From BMS3ABIN04 sp965554225 (GTDB lineage: Bacteria; Bacteroidota; Ignavibacteria; Ignavibacteriales; Melioribacteraceae), in NCBI GenBank assembly GCA_965554225.1, contig CBEVZC010000006.1:1-49240 (forward strand): a stretch of 49,240 nucleotides of DNA. The letters are read 5' to 3'. Every line of letters starts with the position of its first letter. Position 1 is the first letter of the stretch. Shown one piece after another: positions 1-9,649 of the stretch. The translations under genes were made by a program, and so were the position numbers. The notes below the pieces were generated by a model that had not been told where the DNA came from, did no database searches, and was given only the letters and a program-made list of their open reading frames with translations.

Positions 1-1
1 C

Positions 2-307
2 CCAAATAATAATAAATATAAGGATCTTACATTAAACAACAATGATAAATATTTAATAAACAAAACCAAAACATTTACTTTGCCCAAATCTGCAGGCAAA
101 AAATTTACTGTAAAATTAATTGTTTACGAAAAGGACAAAGATATTTTTGGGAATGAATATAGTGATACAAGAATGAAAGGGAAAACTGCCACAGGTGTTA
201 TTTCCTTCGATAACGGCTCATGGAGTCCACCTGCTTCCAGTTATGCACTTTATATTGGAGATGGAAGTTGCAAAGTTAAATTGGATTATAAAGTTACAAT
301 ACAGTAA
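2..307 (+). CDS. C-terminal part of an unrecognised protein, cut by the window edge
   Basis: The frame is open from the first base of the window to the TAA at 305-307, so the TTG at 80 is not a convincing start and the gene most likely begins outside the window. About 101 residues are visible. They are rich in Lys, Asn, Thr and Ser, have alternating polar and hydrophobic stretches that suggest beta strands, and end in KLDYKVTIQ, as the last strand of an extracellular or periplasmic beta domain often does. I do not recognise a family. The gene is followed by a hairpin terminator and faces the slipin gene. Confidence 0.55.
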   Translation, partial: PNNNKYKDLTLNNNDKYLINKTKTFTLPKSAGKKFTVKLIVYEKDKDIFGNEYSDTRMKGKTATGVISFDNGSWSPPASSYALYIGDGSCKVKLDYKVTIQ

Positions 308-375
308 ATTATTTAAAAGTAGGGAAAGAAAATTTTCATTCCCTACATCTTATTTTCTTTATCCATCGTTACTGG

Positions 376-404
376 AAGCCCAACTTTTTGGAGAAGTTGG
401 GTTT
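376..404. terminator. Hairpin terminator between convergent genes
   Basis: The arms 376-386 and 394-404 pair over 11 positions (one G-U) around a 7-base loop. The core is CCCAACTT/AAGTTGGG, and T-rich sequence follows on the plus strand. It sits between the plus-strand gene ending at 307 and the minus-strand slipin ending at 438, so it can serve the first and perhaps both. Confidence 0.7.
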
Positions 405-437
405 CTGTATTTAAAAGTTGGGTATCTATCTAATAAC

Positions 438-1196
438 CTATTTTTTATCCTTTTCTAAAAACGGTGTTAGTAAATCAATCGGTACTGGAAAAATAGTAGT
501 TGAATTTTTCTCGGAGGCAACTTCAGTCAATGTTTGTAAAAACCTTAATTGTAGTGCTATCGGTTCCTCTGAAATTACTTTTGCAGCCTCACTCAATTTT
601 TGACTTGCTTGAAATTCACCTTCCGCATGAATTATTTTAGCCCTTCTTTCTCTTTCAGCTTCAGCTTGTTTTGCCATTGCACGCTGCATTTCAATCGGTA
701 AGTCTACATGTTTTATTTCCACATTAGAAACCTTAATTCCCCAAGGTTCTGTTTGATGATCAATAATTTTTTGCAATTGCGCATTTAATTTATCACGTTC
801 TGCAAGTATTTCGTCAAGCATAGATTGACCAAGCACACTTCGCAAAGTTGTTTGTGAAAGTTGGGACGTAGCATCTAAATAGTGTTCAACTTCAACAATA
901 GCTTTTGATGCGTGTATAACTCGGAAATAAACTACAGCGTTAACTTTTAACGAAACATTATCTTTTGTAATTACATCTTGAGTAGGGACATCGAGAACAA
1001 CAGTTCTTAGACTTACCTTAACCATTCTATCCACAATTGGAATGAGTAAAATTAAACCTGGGCCTTTAGCTGCAACCAATCTTCCTAATCTAAAAATGAC
1101 TCCACGTTCATATTCCCTTAAAATCCTAATAGCATTAGCAAGAATAAAAATTACGAATAGTACAATTATTCCTAAATATATTGTGGTTGTTTCCAT
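438..1196 (-). CDS. Slipin (stomatin-like SPFH/band 7 membrane protein)
   Basis: This 252-residue protein has one N-terminal membrane helix (about residues 5-24). It is followed by the REYERGVIFRLGRL segment that opens the SPFH/band 7 domain of slipins, then an Ala/Glu-rich helical part (QAEAERERRAKIIHAEGE, about 178-195) typical of the oligomerising C-terminal half. Family knowledge: slipins form large ring-like membrane assemblies and are nearly always encoded next to an NfeD protease, as here, where nfeD ends 14 bases upstream. A GGAGG lies just before the ATG. The two are probably one operon working in membrane quality control or membrane domain organisation; the exact substrate is unknown. 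Confidence 0.9.
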   Translation of the reverse strand: METTTIYLGIIVLFVIFILANAIRILREYERGVIFRLGRLVAAKGPGLILLIPIVDRMVKVSLRTVVLDVPTQDVITKDNVSLKVNAVVYFRVIHASKAIVEVEHYLDATSQLSQTTLRSVLGQSMLDEILAERDKLNAQLQKIIDHQTEPWGIKVSNVEIKHVDLPIEMQRAMAKQAEAERERRAKIIHAEGEFQASQKLSEAAKVISEEPIALQLRFLQTLTEVASEKNSTTIFPVPIDLLTPFLEKDKK

Positions 1197-1210
1197 TATT
1201 CCTCCTGAAA

Positions 1211-2494
1211 TTAATTTGATTTCTTAACTTTTAACGTCAATTCGTTAACACCCAATACCACAACTTTACTATTTTTTCCTATTTCCCCTTCACTGCTTTC
1301 AGCATCCCATATTTCACCATGAACTTTTATTTTCCCTTTTGGATTTAATTTGGTTAAAGAAATTCCCGTTTCGCCTGTCATTCCCTCTACGCCTGTTGTT
1401 GGTTTCTTTCTTTGGGCTTTAATCCCCAATCCAATCGCAAAAGAGAAAAAGATTACCGTAAGAGCTGTGATTAGAATAATTACCTCAATCGAGATTTCAG
1501 CAAACTCAAGCGCAGATTCAACGTCAATTAGCATAATGGATCCTAACACTAACGAAATAACCCCACCAATGCTTAGAATACCGTGGCTTACTATTTTAAT
1601 TTCAAGTACAAATAATATTATTGCAAATATGATTAAAGCTAAACCAGCGTAATTTACAGGTAAAGTATGAAGAGAATAAAAGGCCAAGATTAAACATATT
1701 CCACCGATAACGCCTGGGAATATTGCTCCAGGATTATAAAGTTCAAACAATAGACCGTAAATTCCTAACATGAAAAGGATATAAGCAATATTTGGGTCGC
1801 TGATAATATTAAGTAGTCTAAGTTTAAATGTCATTTCCTTTCTGATAATCCGTGCATCAGTTGTTGATATAACAACTTTTCCTTTTGAAGTTTCACATTC
1901 TTGGTTATTTATTATTCTTAGTAGTTCATTCTCATCCTTAACAATAAAATCAATAACATCATTCTTTAATGCTTCCGATTCAGTAAGTGATAAACTTTTA
2001 CGCACCGCATCTTCAGCCCATTTTATGTTTCTATTACGTTTTGTACTTATAGAGCGAATAAAAGCTGCCGCATCATTTGTTGCTTTTTCCATCATAATTG
2101 AATCTTGTTGTCCTTGTAATGTAATAGGATGTGCAGCACCAATGTTTGTACCGGGTGCCATTACTGCAATATTCGCCGCCAACGTTATAAAAACACCTGC
2201 TGAAGCAGCTCTGGCGCCGGAAGGATATACGTATACAACTATTGGTATTGGCGATTGAAGAATATTTGTTACAATTTCTCTTGTCGAGGCTAGTAATCCT
2301 CCGGGTGTGTTAAGTTCTAAAATTAGGCATTCTGAATTATTCTTTGAAGCTATGTCTATTCCACTAGCTATATATTCAGATGATGCCGGATTTATTGGTC
2401 CTTCAATGTTAATTAAAGTTACATTTGTCGTTTGCGCAGCCGCAGAAAAATAAAAGACAAGAAGGCATGCCAAGGTAAATTTTATTCCTCGCAT
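1211..2494 (-). CDS. NfeD family membrane-bound ClpP-class serine protease
   Basis: This 427-residue long-form NfeD protein starts with a signal peptide (cleavage near AAAQ, residue 21). The N-terminal ClpP/crotonase-like protease domain (about 25-210) carries LNTPGG and the nucleophile motif GARAASAG, with Ser98. Lys137 stands where archaeal 1510-N has its catalytic lysine, so the Ser/Lys dyad looks intact. Four to five membrane helices follow (about 230-370), and the tail (about 375-425) is the NfeD OB-fold (GMTGETGIS...GEIWDAES). In the studied archaeal homologue the protease cuts the C-terminal end of the partner stomatin. The slipin gene follows directly, so I infer the same pairing here. 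Confidence 0.9.
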   Translation of the reverse strand: MRGIKFTLACLLVFYFSAAAQTTNVTLINIEGPINPASSEYIASGIDIASKNNSECLILELNTPGGLLASTREIVTNILQSPIPIVVYVYPSGARAASAGVFITLAANIAVMAPGTNIGAAHPITLQGQQDSIMMEKATNDAAAFIRSISTKRNRNIKWAEDAVRKSLSLTESEALKNDVIDFIVKDENELLRIINNQECETSKGKVVISTTDARIIRKEMTFKLRLLNIISDPNIAYILFMLGIYGLLFELYNPGAIFPGVIGGICLILAFYSLHTLPVNYAGLALIIFAIILFVLEIKIVSHGILSIGGVISLVLGSIMLIDVESALEFAEISIEVIILITALTVIFFSFAIGLGIKAQRKKPTTGVEGMTGETGISLTKLNPKGKIKVHGEIWDAESSEGEIGKNSKVVVLGVNELTLKVKKSN

Positions 2495-2709
2495 GATGAA
2501 TCCGAATAAGTATAGTTTAAATTAAACATAGGGAAAATAATGATTTTTAGCAAGTAATTTGAAGTGGAACAAATATATAGAATACTAAACAAACATTGTT
2601 ATTTATCATTTTTTTCTTAATCTAAATTCCATAAAGAAAGAGTAGGATTTATGATTGGGATTAAGTTTAGATATAAAAGAGTTTTTATGTAAGAGTTGAA
2701 TGAAGGGTA

Positions 2710-5172
2710 TTAGGTAGATTCTTTTGACAGTTGCTTTGGAATTGTAAAAATAAACTCACTTCCTTTTCCAACTTCACTTTCCACCCAAATTTTACCGCCA
2801 TTCTTTTCAACAAATTCTTTGCATAAAATTAAGCCGAGTCCTGTTCCCTTTTCCTGATCCGTTCCTTTTGTCGTAACATGTTCGTTTATTTTAAATAATT
2901 TTTCTTTTATCTCATCTTTCATTCCAACACCGTTATCTTTGACCGAAATTCTGTACTTGGATTCCGTCTCAACAGTTTTGATTCTAATTTCATCTCCCGC
3001 GTTAGTAAACTTAATTGCATTAGATATCAGGTTTCTTAAAACTGTATCTATCATAAATTTATCGGCAAAGATATTTAACTCGCTTGTTATTTCACTTATA
3101 AGCTTTACCTTTTTCTTTGCAGCATTTACAATGTATAAAGCAATAATAGATTCAGATAACTCAGTTAAACTAAATGTGGTTGGTGAATAGCGAATTCTAC
3201 CGGTTTGAATTCTTGACCATTGCAGTAAATTTTCTAATAGACTAAAAACATTTTTACCTGCTTTATGAATATTAGAAGCAAATTCTTTTATTTCATCTTT
3301 AGTCAAATCATCCAGGTCTTCAACCAGATATTCCGAAAAACCTAACAAAGATGTAAAAGGACTTTTTAAGTCGTGAGAAATTATTGAGAAAAACTTATCT
3401 TTATTGGCATTTAACTCTTTAAGCTGTTGTTCAGATTCTATCAGCTTTTCGTTAAGTTCCATAACCTCTTTCGCGTTCTCTTCAACCAAGTCTCTGTTAA
3501 ATTGTAACTCCTCAACAAATCTTTCAATTTCCGCCTCATATTCTTTTCTTGCTCTTATATCATGAAAAGCAGTAACAGAGCCAATAATTTTACCGTTCCT
3601 TAACATAGGTGAAGCTACATAAGAAACCGGAACTAATTCACCATTCTTATGCCTGAAATAGTCTTCACTTATTCGGTATGTATCACCGGTAATTAGAACT
3701 TTGTTTAACGGACAATCGTGCTCTTCTTCCTTTTCAATTGTAGGAAGATCATGAATTATCTCATGAAATTGTTTCCCGATTAAATCTTTTTCTTCCCAAC
3801 CTAGAATTCTGGAAAATTCAGGATTAACAAATTCGGTTTCCCCTTTAAGATTTTCTACAAAAATTCCTTCACCTATAACGGAAGTTATTTCGTTAAACTT
3901 TGTTTCGCTTTCTAAAAGTTGATCCGATAATATTTTTCTGTCGGAAACATCAAAGGCAGCGCCTACAAAACCGATAAAAACCCCAGATTTTAAGAATCTT
4001 GGAATTCCGTGATCTAATACCCAGGCATATTCTCCATTACTTTTTTTAAGTCTATATTCCAACTCAAATTCTTCTTTTTTAGCGAATGCTTCCGATGTAA
4101 CCGAACTCCAATAATCAAAATCATCGGGGTGAATAGAATCTTTCCGGTTATAATTGATTTCTGTCTCCAGCGCAGTTCCCCTATAGTCGAGCCATGTTTT
4201 ATTAAAGTACAAACCCTTGTTTTGTTCATCACTCATCCATATCATAAAAGGAAGGTTATCAGCTAAATGATAAAATCTTTCTTCTAATTCACTTAATGTC
4301 TCAACAGTATTTTTCTTTAGTGTAATATCGGAAATACGCCCGTTTACTATTAAAGGAGTGCCATTTTCAGATGATTTGGTTACCATACTACACTCATCTA
4401 CCCATATCCATTTCCCTGTTTTCGCCAGAAGTCTATGCTCGCTTGTAAATCTGCTGGTATTGCCTTTTAAGTTCAGTTCAAATTTTTCCAAAACCTTGCT
4501 TTTATCTTCCGGGTGAATTAAATTTTCCCAAACTTCTTTTCCACCGTTAAGTTCGTCTGCATTATATCCAAGTATTTCCGCGTACCGCAAACTGAATTTT
4601 ATATCATCCTTTTCTACATCCCATTCCCAAAATCCGCTGTCCAATTGATCAATAACTGTTTTTAAACGGGCTTCATTCTCACGCGATTTTTCTAATTCTT
4701 TCTTAATTTTACTTAGTAAACTTGCTTCTTCTTTTTTTTCTTCTTTAGTTTCCGTTAGCTGCAGTCTGTTATCCTTTATAGTTTTCTCAAGGTGCTTTCT
4801 ATTTGTTACATCTTTGCAGGTTACCGAACTTCCGACTATTTGATCATTTTCTATAATCGGATTAAAAAGTAAATCGTAATATAAGGACCTATTATTAAGC
4901 TTATATTCATAGCTAACTTTGAATCTTTCCTTTATCGCCCTCATATAATATCTTTTCCATTCCTCAAACTTTTCTTCGTTCACAGCTTCTAATAAACTTT
5001 TCTTTTTATCAAATTCTTGTCCGAAAAAGAGAGTATATGTGGAAGGAAATGTTGAATTAAATGCAATAAGTTTAAATTCTTTATCAAATGCCCAAACCGC
5101 ATCTAACGAGTTTTCCAGTATTGATTGGAATACGGATTCCAGATTTAAAAAATTTTGAGTAACAAGTCCCAT
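2710..5172 (-). CDS. Multi-PAS sensor histidine kinase, cytoplasmic, orphan
   Basis: This 820-residue hybrid-less kinase has no signal peptide or membrane helix, so it should sense a cytoplasmic signal. It carries four PAS/PAC modules at roughly 10-125, 165-285, 295-412 and 420-545. A coiled coil (about 545-590) leads into a HisKA domain with the H-box FSIISHDLKSP (phospho-acceptor His600). The HATPase domain has the N-box LRNLISNAIKF (about 712-722), DNGVGM (746-751) and GTGLGL (776-781), so all kinase motifs are present. No receiver or response regulator lies next to it, so its partner must be elsewhere. The ligand cannot be read from the sequence. Confidence 0.93.
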   Translation of the reverse strand: MGLVTQNFLNLESVFQSILENSLDAVWAFDKEFKLIAFNSTFPSTYTLFFGQEFDKKKSLLEAVNEEKFEEWKRYYMRAIKERFKVSYEYKLNNRSLYYDLLFNPIIENDQIVGSSVTCKDVTNRKHLEKTIKDNRLQLTETKEEKKEEASLLSKIKKELEKSRENEARLKTVIDQLDSGFWEWDVEKDDIKFSLRYAEILGYNADELNGGKEVWENLIHPEDKSKVLEKFELNLKGNTSRFTSEHRLLAKTGKWIWVDECSMVTKSSENGTPLIVNGRISDITLKKNTVETLSELEERFYHLADNLPFMIWMSDEQNKGLYFNKTWLDYRGTALETEINYNRKDSIHPDDFDYWSSVTSEAFAKKEEFELEYRLKKSNGEYAWVLDHGIPRFLKSGVFIGFVGAAFDVSDRKILSDQLLESETKFNEITSVIGEGIFVENLKGETEFVNPEFSRILGWEEKDLIGKQFHEIIHDLPTIEKEEEHDCPLNKVLITGDTYRISEDYFRHKNGELVPVSYVASPMLRNGKIIGSVTAFHDIRARKEYEAEIERFVEELQFNRDLVEENAKEVMELNEKLIESEQQLKELNANKDKFFSIISHDLKSPFTSLLGFSEYLVEDLDDLTKDEIKEFASNIHKAGKNVFSLLENLLQWSRIQTGRIRYSPTTFSLTELSESIIALYIVNAAKKKVKLISEITSELNIFADKFMIDTVLRNLISNAIKFTNAGDEIRIKTVETESKYRISVKDNGVGMKDEIKEKLFKINEHVTTKGTDQEKGTGLGLILCKEFVEKNGGKIWVESEVGKGSEFIFTIPKQLSKEST

Positions 5173-5416
5173 AAATTTTGAGATTAATAAAGGATATTTA
5201 ATTTCCTGGTTACTATCGAACTGACATAAAATTTCTTTAATATAAATTCACGGGATTTATCGGTTGCCGGTAATTTGAAGCTCACAGGTTTATTAATTGA
5301 AATACAATTCCTATTATAAATTAATTGGTTCCGAATAAAAGACTATACATCTTATTTTTTATTCGATTATATTAGCTCACAAATAAATTCCAAATTTACA
5401 AGAGAGTAATTTTTAC

Positions 5417-7600
5417 ATGACCAGCAATAAAAAAAACATTTTTATAATTTTATTTTTACTCTCAAATTTCATTATGTCTTGTCAAACCAATTCTCAAGAA
5501 AAGGAAAAAATGAACGGTTATAAATTCACGAATAAATTGATAAATGAAAAAAGTCCCTACCTGCTGCAGCATGCGCATAATCCTGTTAACTGGTATCCAT
5601 GGGGAGAAGAAGCTTTTGAGAAAGCAAAAAAAGAAGACAAACCGATATTCCTTTCAATCGGATATTCAACTTGCCATTGGTGCCATGTGATGGAACATGA
5701 GTCCTTTGAAGATACTTCGGTGGCTAACTTAATGAATAAATATTTCATTTCAATAAAAGTTGACCGGGAAGAAAGACTGGATATTGATAATATTTATATG
5801 ACTGTTTGTCAAATGATGACCGGACACGGCGGTTGGCCGATGACGATAATAATGACGCCCGACAAGAAACCGTTTTTTGCAGGGACTTACTTTCCTAAAG
5901 AAACCCGCTTCGGACTTATAGGCTTGCTTGAATTACTTGGTAAAGTTCAACAAGCGTGGGTAGAAAAGAGAGATGAAATTAATAATTCGGCAAACCAAAT
6001 TACCGGTTACTTAAAACAAACTTCATTTACCGATCCGGGCGGAAAACTTGACAAAGATATTCTTGATAAAGCTTTTTCAGCATTCGCAGGTAAATTCGAT
6101 AATAAATACGGGGGCTTTGGAAATAAACCGAAGTTTCCTACTCCGCATAACTTAATGTTTTTATTAAGATATTGGCACCGGACAAATAACCCGAAAGCTT
6201 TAGAAATTGTTAAGAAAACTTTGGACGAAATGCGTAACGGAGGAATATTTGATCATGTTGGCTTTGGTTTTCACCGATACTCGACCGATGAAAAATGGCT
6301 TGTTCCACATTTTGAAAAAATGCTGTACGACCAGGCTTTGCTTTCAATGACATATGTAGAAGCATATCAGGCAACTCATGAAACACAATACAAAACAATT
6401 GCCGAGGAAGTTTTCGAATATGTAATGCGAGATATGTCCGATTCAACCGGTGGATTTTACACAGCTGAAGATGCGGATAGCGACGGGAAGGAAGGGAAAT
6501 TCTACATTTGGAAAGCTTCTGAAATAGATAAATTGTTAGGCGATGATTCCGAAATTTTTAAAAAATATTATGGTGTGAATAAAAACGGAAATTTCACCGA
6601 CGAAGCTACTAAAAAACAATCTGATGAAAATATATTACATGTTACGGAATCATCTTCTCAATTAGCTAAAAAATATAATCTCACAAAAAATGATCTGCAG
6701 CAGAAATTAGAAAATGATCGTAGGATTTTATTTAATGTAAGAGAGAAAAGAGTTCACCCGTTTAAGGATACAAAAGTACTAACCGACTGGAACGGACTAA
6801 TGATTGCAACGCTAGCAAAAGGCGGTAGAGCATTTAACAATATTAAATATACCAAAGCAGCCGAGAAAGCAGCAAATTTTATATTTAGTAAACTTCAAAA
6901 AGATAATGGAGAATTAATTCATCGCTATAGAGACGGAATTGCAAGCATAGACGGTTCCCTGGATGATTATGCGTTTTTTATCTGGGGATTACTGGAATTA
7001 TACGAAACGACTTTTAATACTATTTATTTGCAAAAAGCAATTGAGCTTAGCAACACTCAGATTGAACATTTTTGGGATTCTGATAAAAGCGGCTTTTTCT
7101 TCTCCGGAAATGATGCCGAAAAATTGCTGATTAGAACAAAAGAGGTATACGACGGTGCTGTTCCTTCCGGTAACTCCGTAGCCTTACTTAACCTGTTACG
7201 ATTAGGAAGATTAACAGCAGATACAAAATACGAGAAGTTTGCATCCGAATTAAGCTCGGCGTTCTCGTCAAAGATCGAACAATCACCTTCCGCTTTTACT
7301 CAGTTTCTTACCGGTGAAGATTTTGGATTCGGTCCTTCGTATGAAATACTAATTACGGGAAAAGAGAATGCCCCGGACACACAAGAGATGATAAATGAAC
7401 TTTATAATAATTTTATTCCCAATAAAGTTGTAATATTTATCTCCGAAGGAAATGCGGGACAAATTCACAAATTAGCCGGATTTACAAAAGATTATGAATT
7501 GAGCAAAGAAAAATCTACGGTGTACGTTTGTAAAAACTTTATTTGTAATTTGCCAACATCGGATTCTAAAAAGATGCTGGAGTTACTCAGCTCAAAATAA
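5417..7600 (+). CDS. Thioredoxin-domain/DUF255 (YyaL/SPATA20-like) protein with a lipoprotein signal
   Basis: At 727 residues, this protein has an N-terminal thioredoxin-like domain (about 35-190) with the family signature NEKSPYLLQHAHNPVNWYPW and a CxxC site, STCHWCHVMEHESF (Cys86, Cys89). The rest is a helical barrel resembling six-hairpin glycosidases or epimerases, with PHFEKMLYDQA and TDWNGLM motifs. The substrate of this widespread family is not firmly known. Ahead of the usual family start (MNGYKFTNKL, residue 32) sits a hydrophobic signal ending in FIMSC, a plausible lipobox with Cys22, so this copy may be anchored in an envelope membrane rather than cytoplasmic. Starting at residue 32 is the alternative. 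It is divergent from the histidine kinase. Confidence 0.88.
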   Translation: MTSNKKNIFIILFLLSNFIMSCQTNSQEKEKMNGYKFTNKLINEKSPYLLQHAHNPVNWYPWGEEAFEKAKKEDKPIFLSIGYSTCHWCHVMEHESFEDTSVANLMNKYFISIKVDREERLDIDNIYMTVCQMMTGHGGWPMTIIMTPDKKPFFAGTYFPKETRFGLIGLLELLGKVQQAWVEKRDEINNSANQITGYLKQTSFTDPGGKLDKDILDKAFSAFAGKFDNKYGGFGNKPKFPTPHNLMFLLRYWHRTNNPKALEIVKKTLDEMRNGGIFDHVGFGFHRYSTDEKWLVPHFEKMLYDQALLSMTYVEAYQATHETQYKTIAEEVFEYVMRDMSDSTGGFYTAEDADSDGKEGKFYIWKASEIDKLLGDDSEIFKKYYGVNKNGNFTDEATKKQSDENILHVTESSSQLAKKYNLTKNDLQQKLENDRRILFNVREKRVHPFKDTKVLTDWNGLMIATLAKGGRAFNNIKYTKAAEKAANFIFSKLQKDNGELIHRYRDGIASIDGSLDDYAFFIWGLLELYETTFNTIYLQKAIELSNTQIEHFWDSDKSGFFFSGNDAEKLLIRTKEVYDGAVPSGNSVALLNLLRLGRLTADTKYEKFASELSSAFSSKIEQSPSAFTQFLTGEDFGFGPSYEILITGKENAPDTQEMINELYNNFIPNKVVIFISEGNAGQIHKLAGFTKDYELSKEKSTVYVCKNFICNLPTSDSKKMLELLSSK

Positions 7601-7670
7601 CCTAAGCACGAAAAATAGTTAAATTGAATTTGATTTTTACAAAAAAATTATTCAATCCAAATATAAATTT

Positions 7671-8276
7671 TTAATGGATAGAATTTTGTCTCGCAATTTG
7701 TTCCATAGAAGGAATGTCTTGAATATGATCGTGGATGAATTGAATCAAATTTTTAGCTGCAAGCCTAATTCTTCTTTCCACTTTTTCATTCGTGCAGTTA
7801 CCGTTTTTTTCAAAACATTTTTCAACTGTGGGAATAGATGCCACCTTAGGCAACACAATCGCCCCAACATGTGCACTTGTACTTCGAAGATGCTCGAGTG
7901 ATTTGATCGCTCCGATTGAACCGGAGGCTAATCCAACTAAAGTTACAGGTTTGCCTGCCATTACTGAAGGGAAACCTAAATTTTCAATTATTAATTTCAT
8001 TATACTGCTGTAAGTTCCGTTGTACTCCGGAGTGACCAAAACAACTGCCGTAGCTTCTTTAACCTTTCTCTGTAAAAAATCTACACTATTATTCTCCAAT
8101 TTTTGCCCGGGGAATGGTAACCGTAATTTTCCGGGATCAATAATTTCATTTTCAACTGTTTCAAATTTACTTAGTTCATCGGCTATAAGTTTTGCAACCA
8201 TAGTTGAATAATTATTCTCTCTAATGCTGCCGACAATAATTACAATTTTAATCTGATCACTTTCCAATCTGATCAT
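7671..8276 (-). CDS. NAD(P)H-dependent FMN reductase (flavodoxin fold)
   Basis: This 201-residue single-domain protein is typical of the NADPH_dep_FMN_red family. The phosphate loop for FMN is GSIRENNYS (about 16-24), followed by VTPEYNGTYS (81-90), the classic flavin-binding P-E-Y-N-x-x-x-x segment. The GLASGSIGAIKSLEHLR helix comes next. The family reduces FMN, quinones, azo dyes or chromate using NAD(P)H; the natural substrate here cannot be told. The gene stands alone between two plus-strand units and converges on the DUF255 gene, with no strong terminator visible between the stops. Confidence 0.88.
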   Translation of the reverse strand: MIRLESDQIKIVIIVGSIRENNYSTMVAKLIADELSKFETVENEIIDPGKLRLPFPGQKLENNSVDFLQRKVKEATAVVLVTPEYNGTYSSIMKLIIENLGFPSVMAGKPVTLVGLASGSIGAIKSLEHLRSTSAHVGAIVLPKVASIPTVEKCFEKNGNCTNEKVERRIRLAAKNLIQFIHDHIQDIPSMEQIARQNSIH

Positions 8277-8590
8277 TCTCTATCCTTAATAATTATTAAA
8301 ACTTCAAAGTAAATATAATATTTATTCATAAAAAAATAGAATAATTCTATAAAGTTTATACTCCTCTCTTCATATATTGCGATTATGAAGTTATACAACC
8401 GGTTTTCGTATTGTTTATAATATTTTTTCAACTTGATTTTTATGAAACAAAACCAGGATTGTTTTGTAAGACTTTAACTAGTTGGCGCTTGAGACCATTA
8501 AACCAATTAAGCATCATATGAGGTGTAAATTATACTAATTTTTGGTAAATTATAAGTTTAAAAAATATTAAAAGATTTAGAATAAAAAAG
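8277..8590. promoter_or_regulatory. Divergent intergenic region upstream of hrcA
   Basis: These 314 AT-rich bases lie between the FMN reductase start and hrcA, so both promoters should be here. I looked for the CIRCE operator (TTAGCACTC, 9-base spacer, inverted copy) that HrcA binds and did not find a recognisable copy. The nearest thing is TTGGCGCTT at about 8481, without a matching second arm. No RNA gene or further ORF is visible. Confidence 0.35.
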
Positions 8591-9634
8591 ATGACGGCTG
8601 AATTAACAGAACGGGAAAAATCGATATTACGGTATGTAATACACCAATTTATACTTACAGCTAATCCGGTAGGATCGCGTTACATATCAAAAAAATATAA
8701 TATAGGTTACTCCCCCGCAACAATCAGAAATATTATGTCCGATTTGGAAGAGATCGGGTATTTGGGTCATCCCCATACATCTGCGGGACGTATCCCAACC
8801 GACAGAGGTTATCGCTTTTATGTTGATTCTCTTATGGAACCGCCTGCGTTAAGATCAGCCGAGAAAAATTTTATAAAAAAAAGCTTAGACGCAATATCAA
8901 TAGAAACGGATGAATTATTAAAAATCACTTCTACAATCTTGAGCGATATTACAAAACAGCTTGCTTGTGTTACATATCCGAAATTTGATAAAGCTATATT
9001 AGAAAAACTGCAGCTTGTAAGTATACCGGGTAACCGGGTTTTAGTTGTTTTAACTATTCGCTCGGGAATGGTAAAAACAATCACTTTAGAATTTAATTCC
9101 ACAATAGCTCGAAAACACTTACAATCAATACAGCATTTACTTAATGAAAGACTTTCCGGATTAAAATTTTCAGAAATCAGAAAAAGTTTTCGTGAAAGAA
9201 TTCGTGATTATAAATCGGATTATAAACCGATAATTAGAGTATTTTTGGATTCTGTGGACGAAATATTTACAGATCTAAAAGTTTCTGAAAAAGCCATAAT
9301 TACAGGAGCTAAAAATATAATTAAGCATCCCGAGTTTGAAGACCAAGAACATTTTCAAAGCATAATTGAACTTATTGAAGATAAAGATGTAATAATTCAT
9401 ATAATGGATGATCACTTAAAACTTCACAGGGATGGTGTTACTATTACAATCGGTAGTGAAAATAAAGACGAGAAACTAAACGATTTCAGTTTGGTTGTTA
9501 AAGAATACCAAATGGGACAAATAACAGGAAGCGTTGGCATTGTCGGTCCCAAAAGGATGGAATATTCCAAAACTGTTGCAGCGGTTATCTACGTCGCAGA
9601 ATTATTATCCAAAGCAATTCAAAAAAACAACTAG
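8591..9634 (+). CDS. hrcA: Heat-inducible transcription repressor HrcA
   Basis: This 347-residue protein is close to the usual HrcA length. The N-terminal winged helix (about 1-80) contains the diagnostic segments NPVGSRYISKKY, SPATIRNIMSDLEE and HPHTSAGRIPTDRGYRFYVD. The central and C-terminal GAF-like and inserted domains end with GSVGIVGPKRMEYSK, another family mark. HrcA represses chaperone genes and is kept active by GroEL in studied bacteria. It is the first gene of hrcA-grpE-dnaJ, with grpE starting 15 bases downstream, so it probably controls its own operon, although no clear CIRCE is visible upstream. Confidence 0.97.
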   Translation: MTAELTEREKSILRYVIHQFILTANPVGSRYISKKYNIGYSPATIRNIMSDLEEIGYLGHPHTSAGRIPTDRGYRFYVDSLMEPPALRSAEKNFIKKSLDAISIETDELLKITSTILSDITKQLACVTYPKFDKAILEKLQLVSIPGNRVLVVLTIRSGMVKTITLEFNSTIARKHLQSIQHLLNERLSGLKFSEIRKSFRERIRDYKSDYKPIIRVFLDSVDEIFTDLKVSEKAIITGAKNIIKHPEFEDQEHFQSIIELIEDKDVIIHIMDDHLKLHRDGVTITIGSENKDEKLNDFSLVVKEYQMGQITGSVGIVGPKRMEYSKTVAAVIYVAELLSKAIQKNN

Positions 9635-9649
9635 GAGATACTGGTAATT

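Noticed and set aside
195..603. Short plus-strand ORFs 195-458 and 418-603
   Set aside because: They overlap real genes or the terminator hairpin; their sequence is a shadow of the other frames.
8470..8530. CIRCE-like operator
   Set aside because: TTGGCGCTT has no matching inverted arm at 9 bases; the best match, AAGCATCAT, is 18 bases away with 6 of 9 identities.
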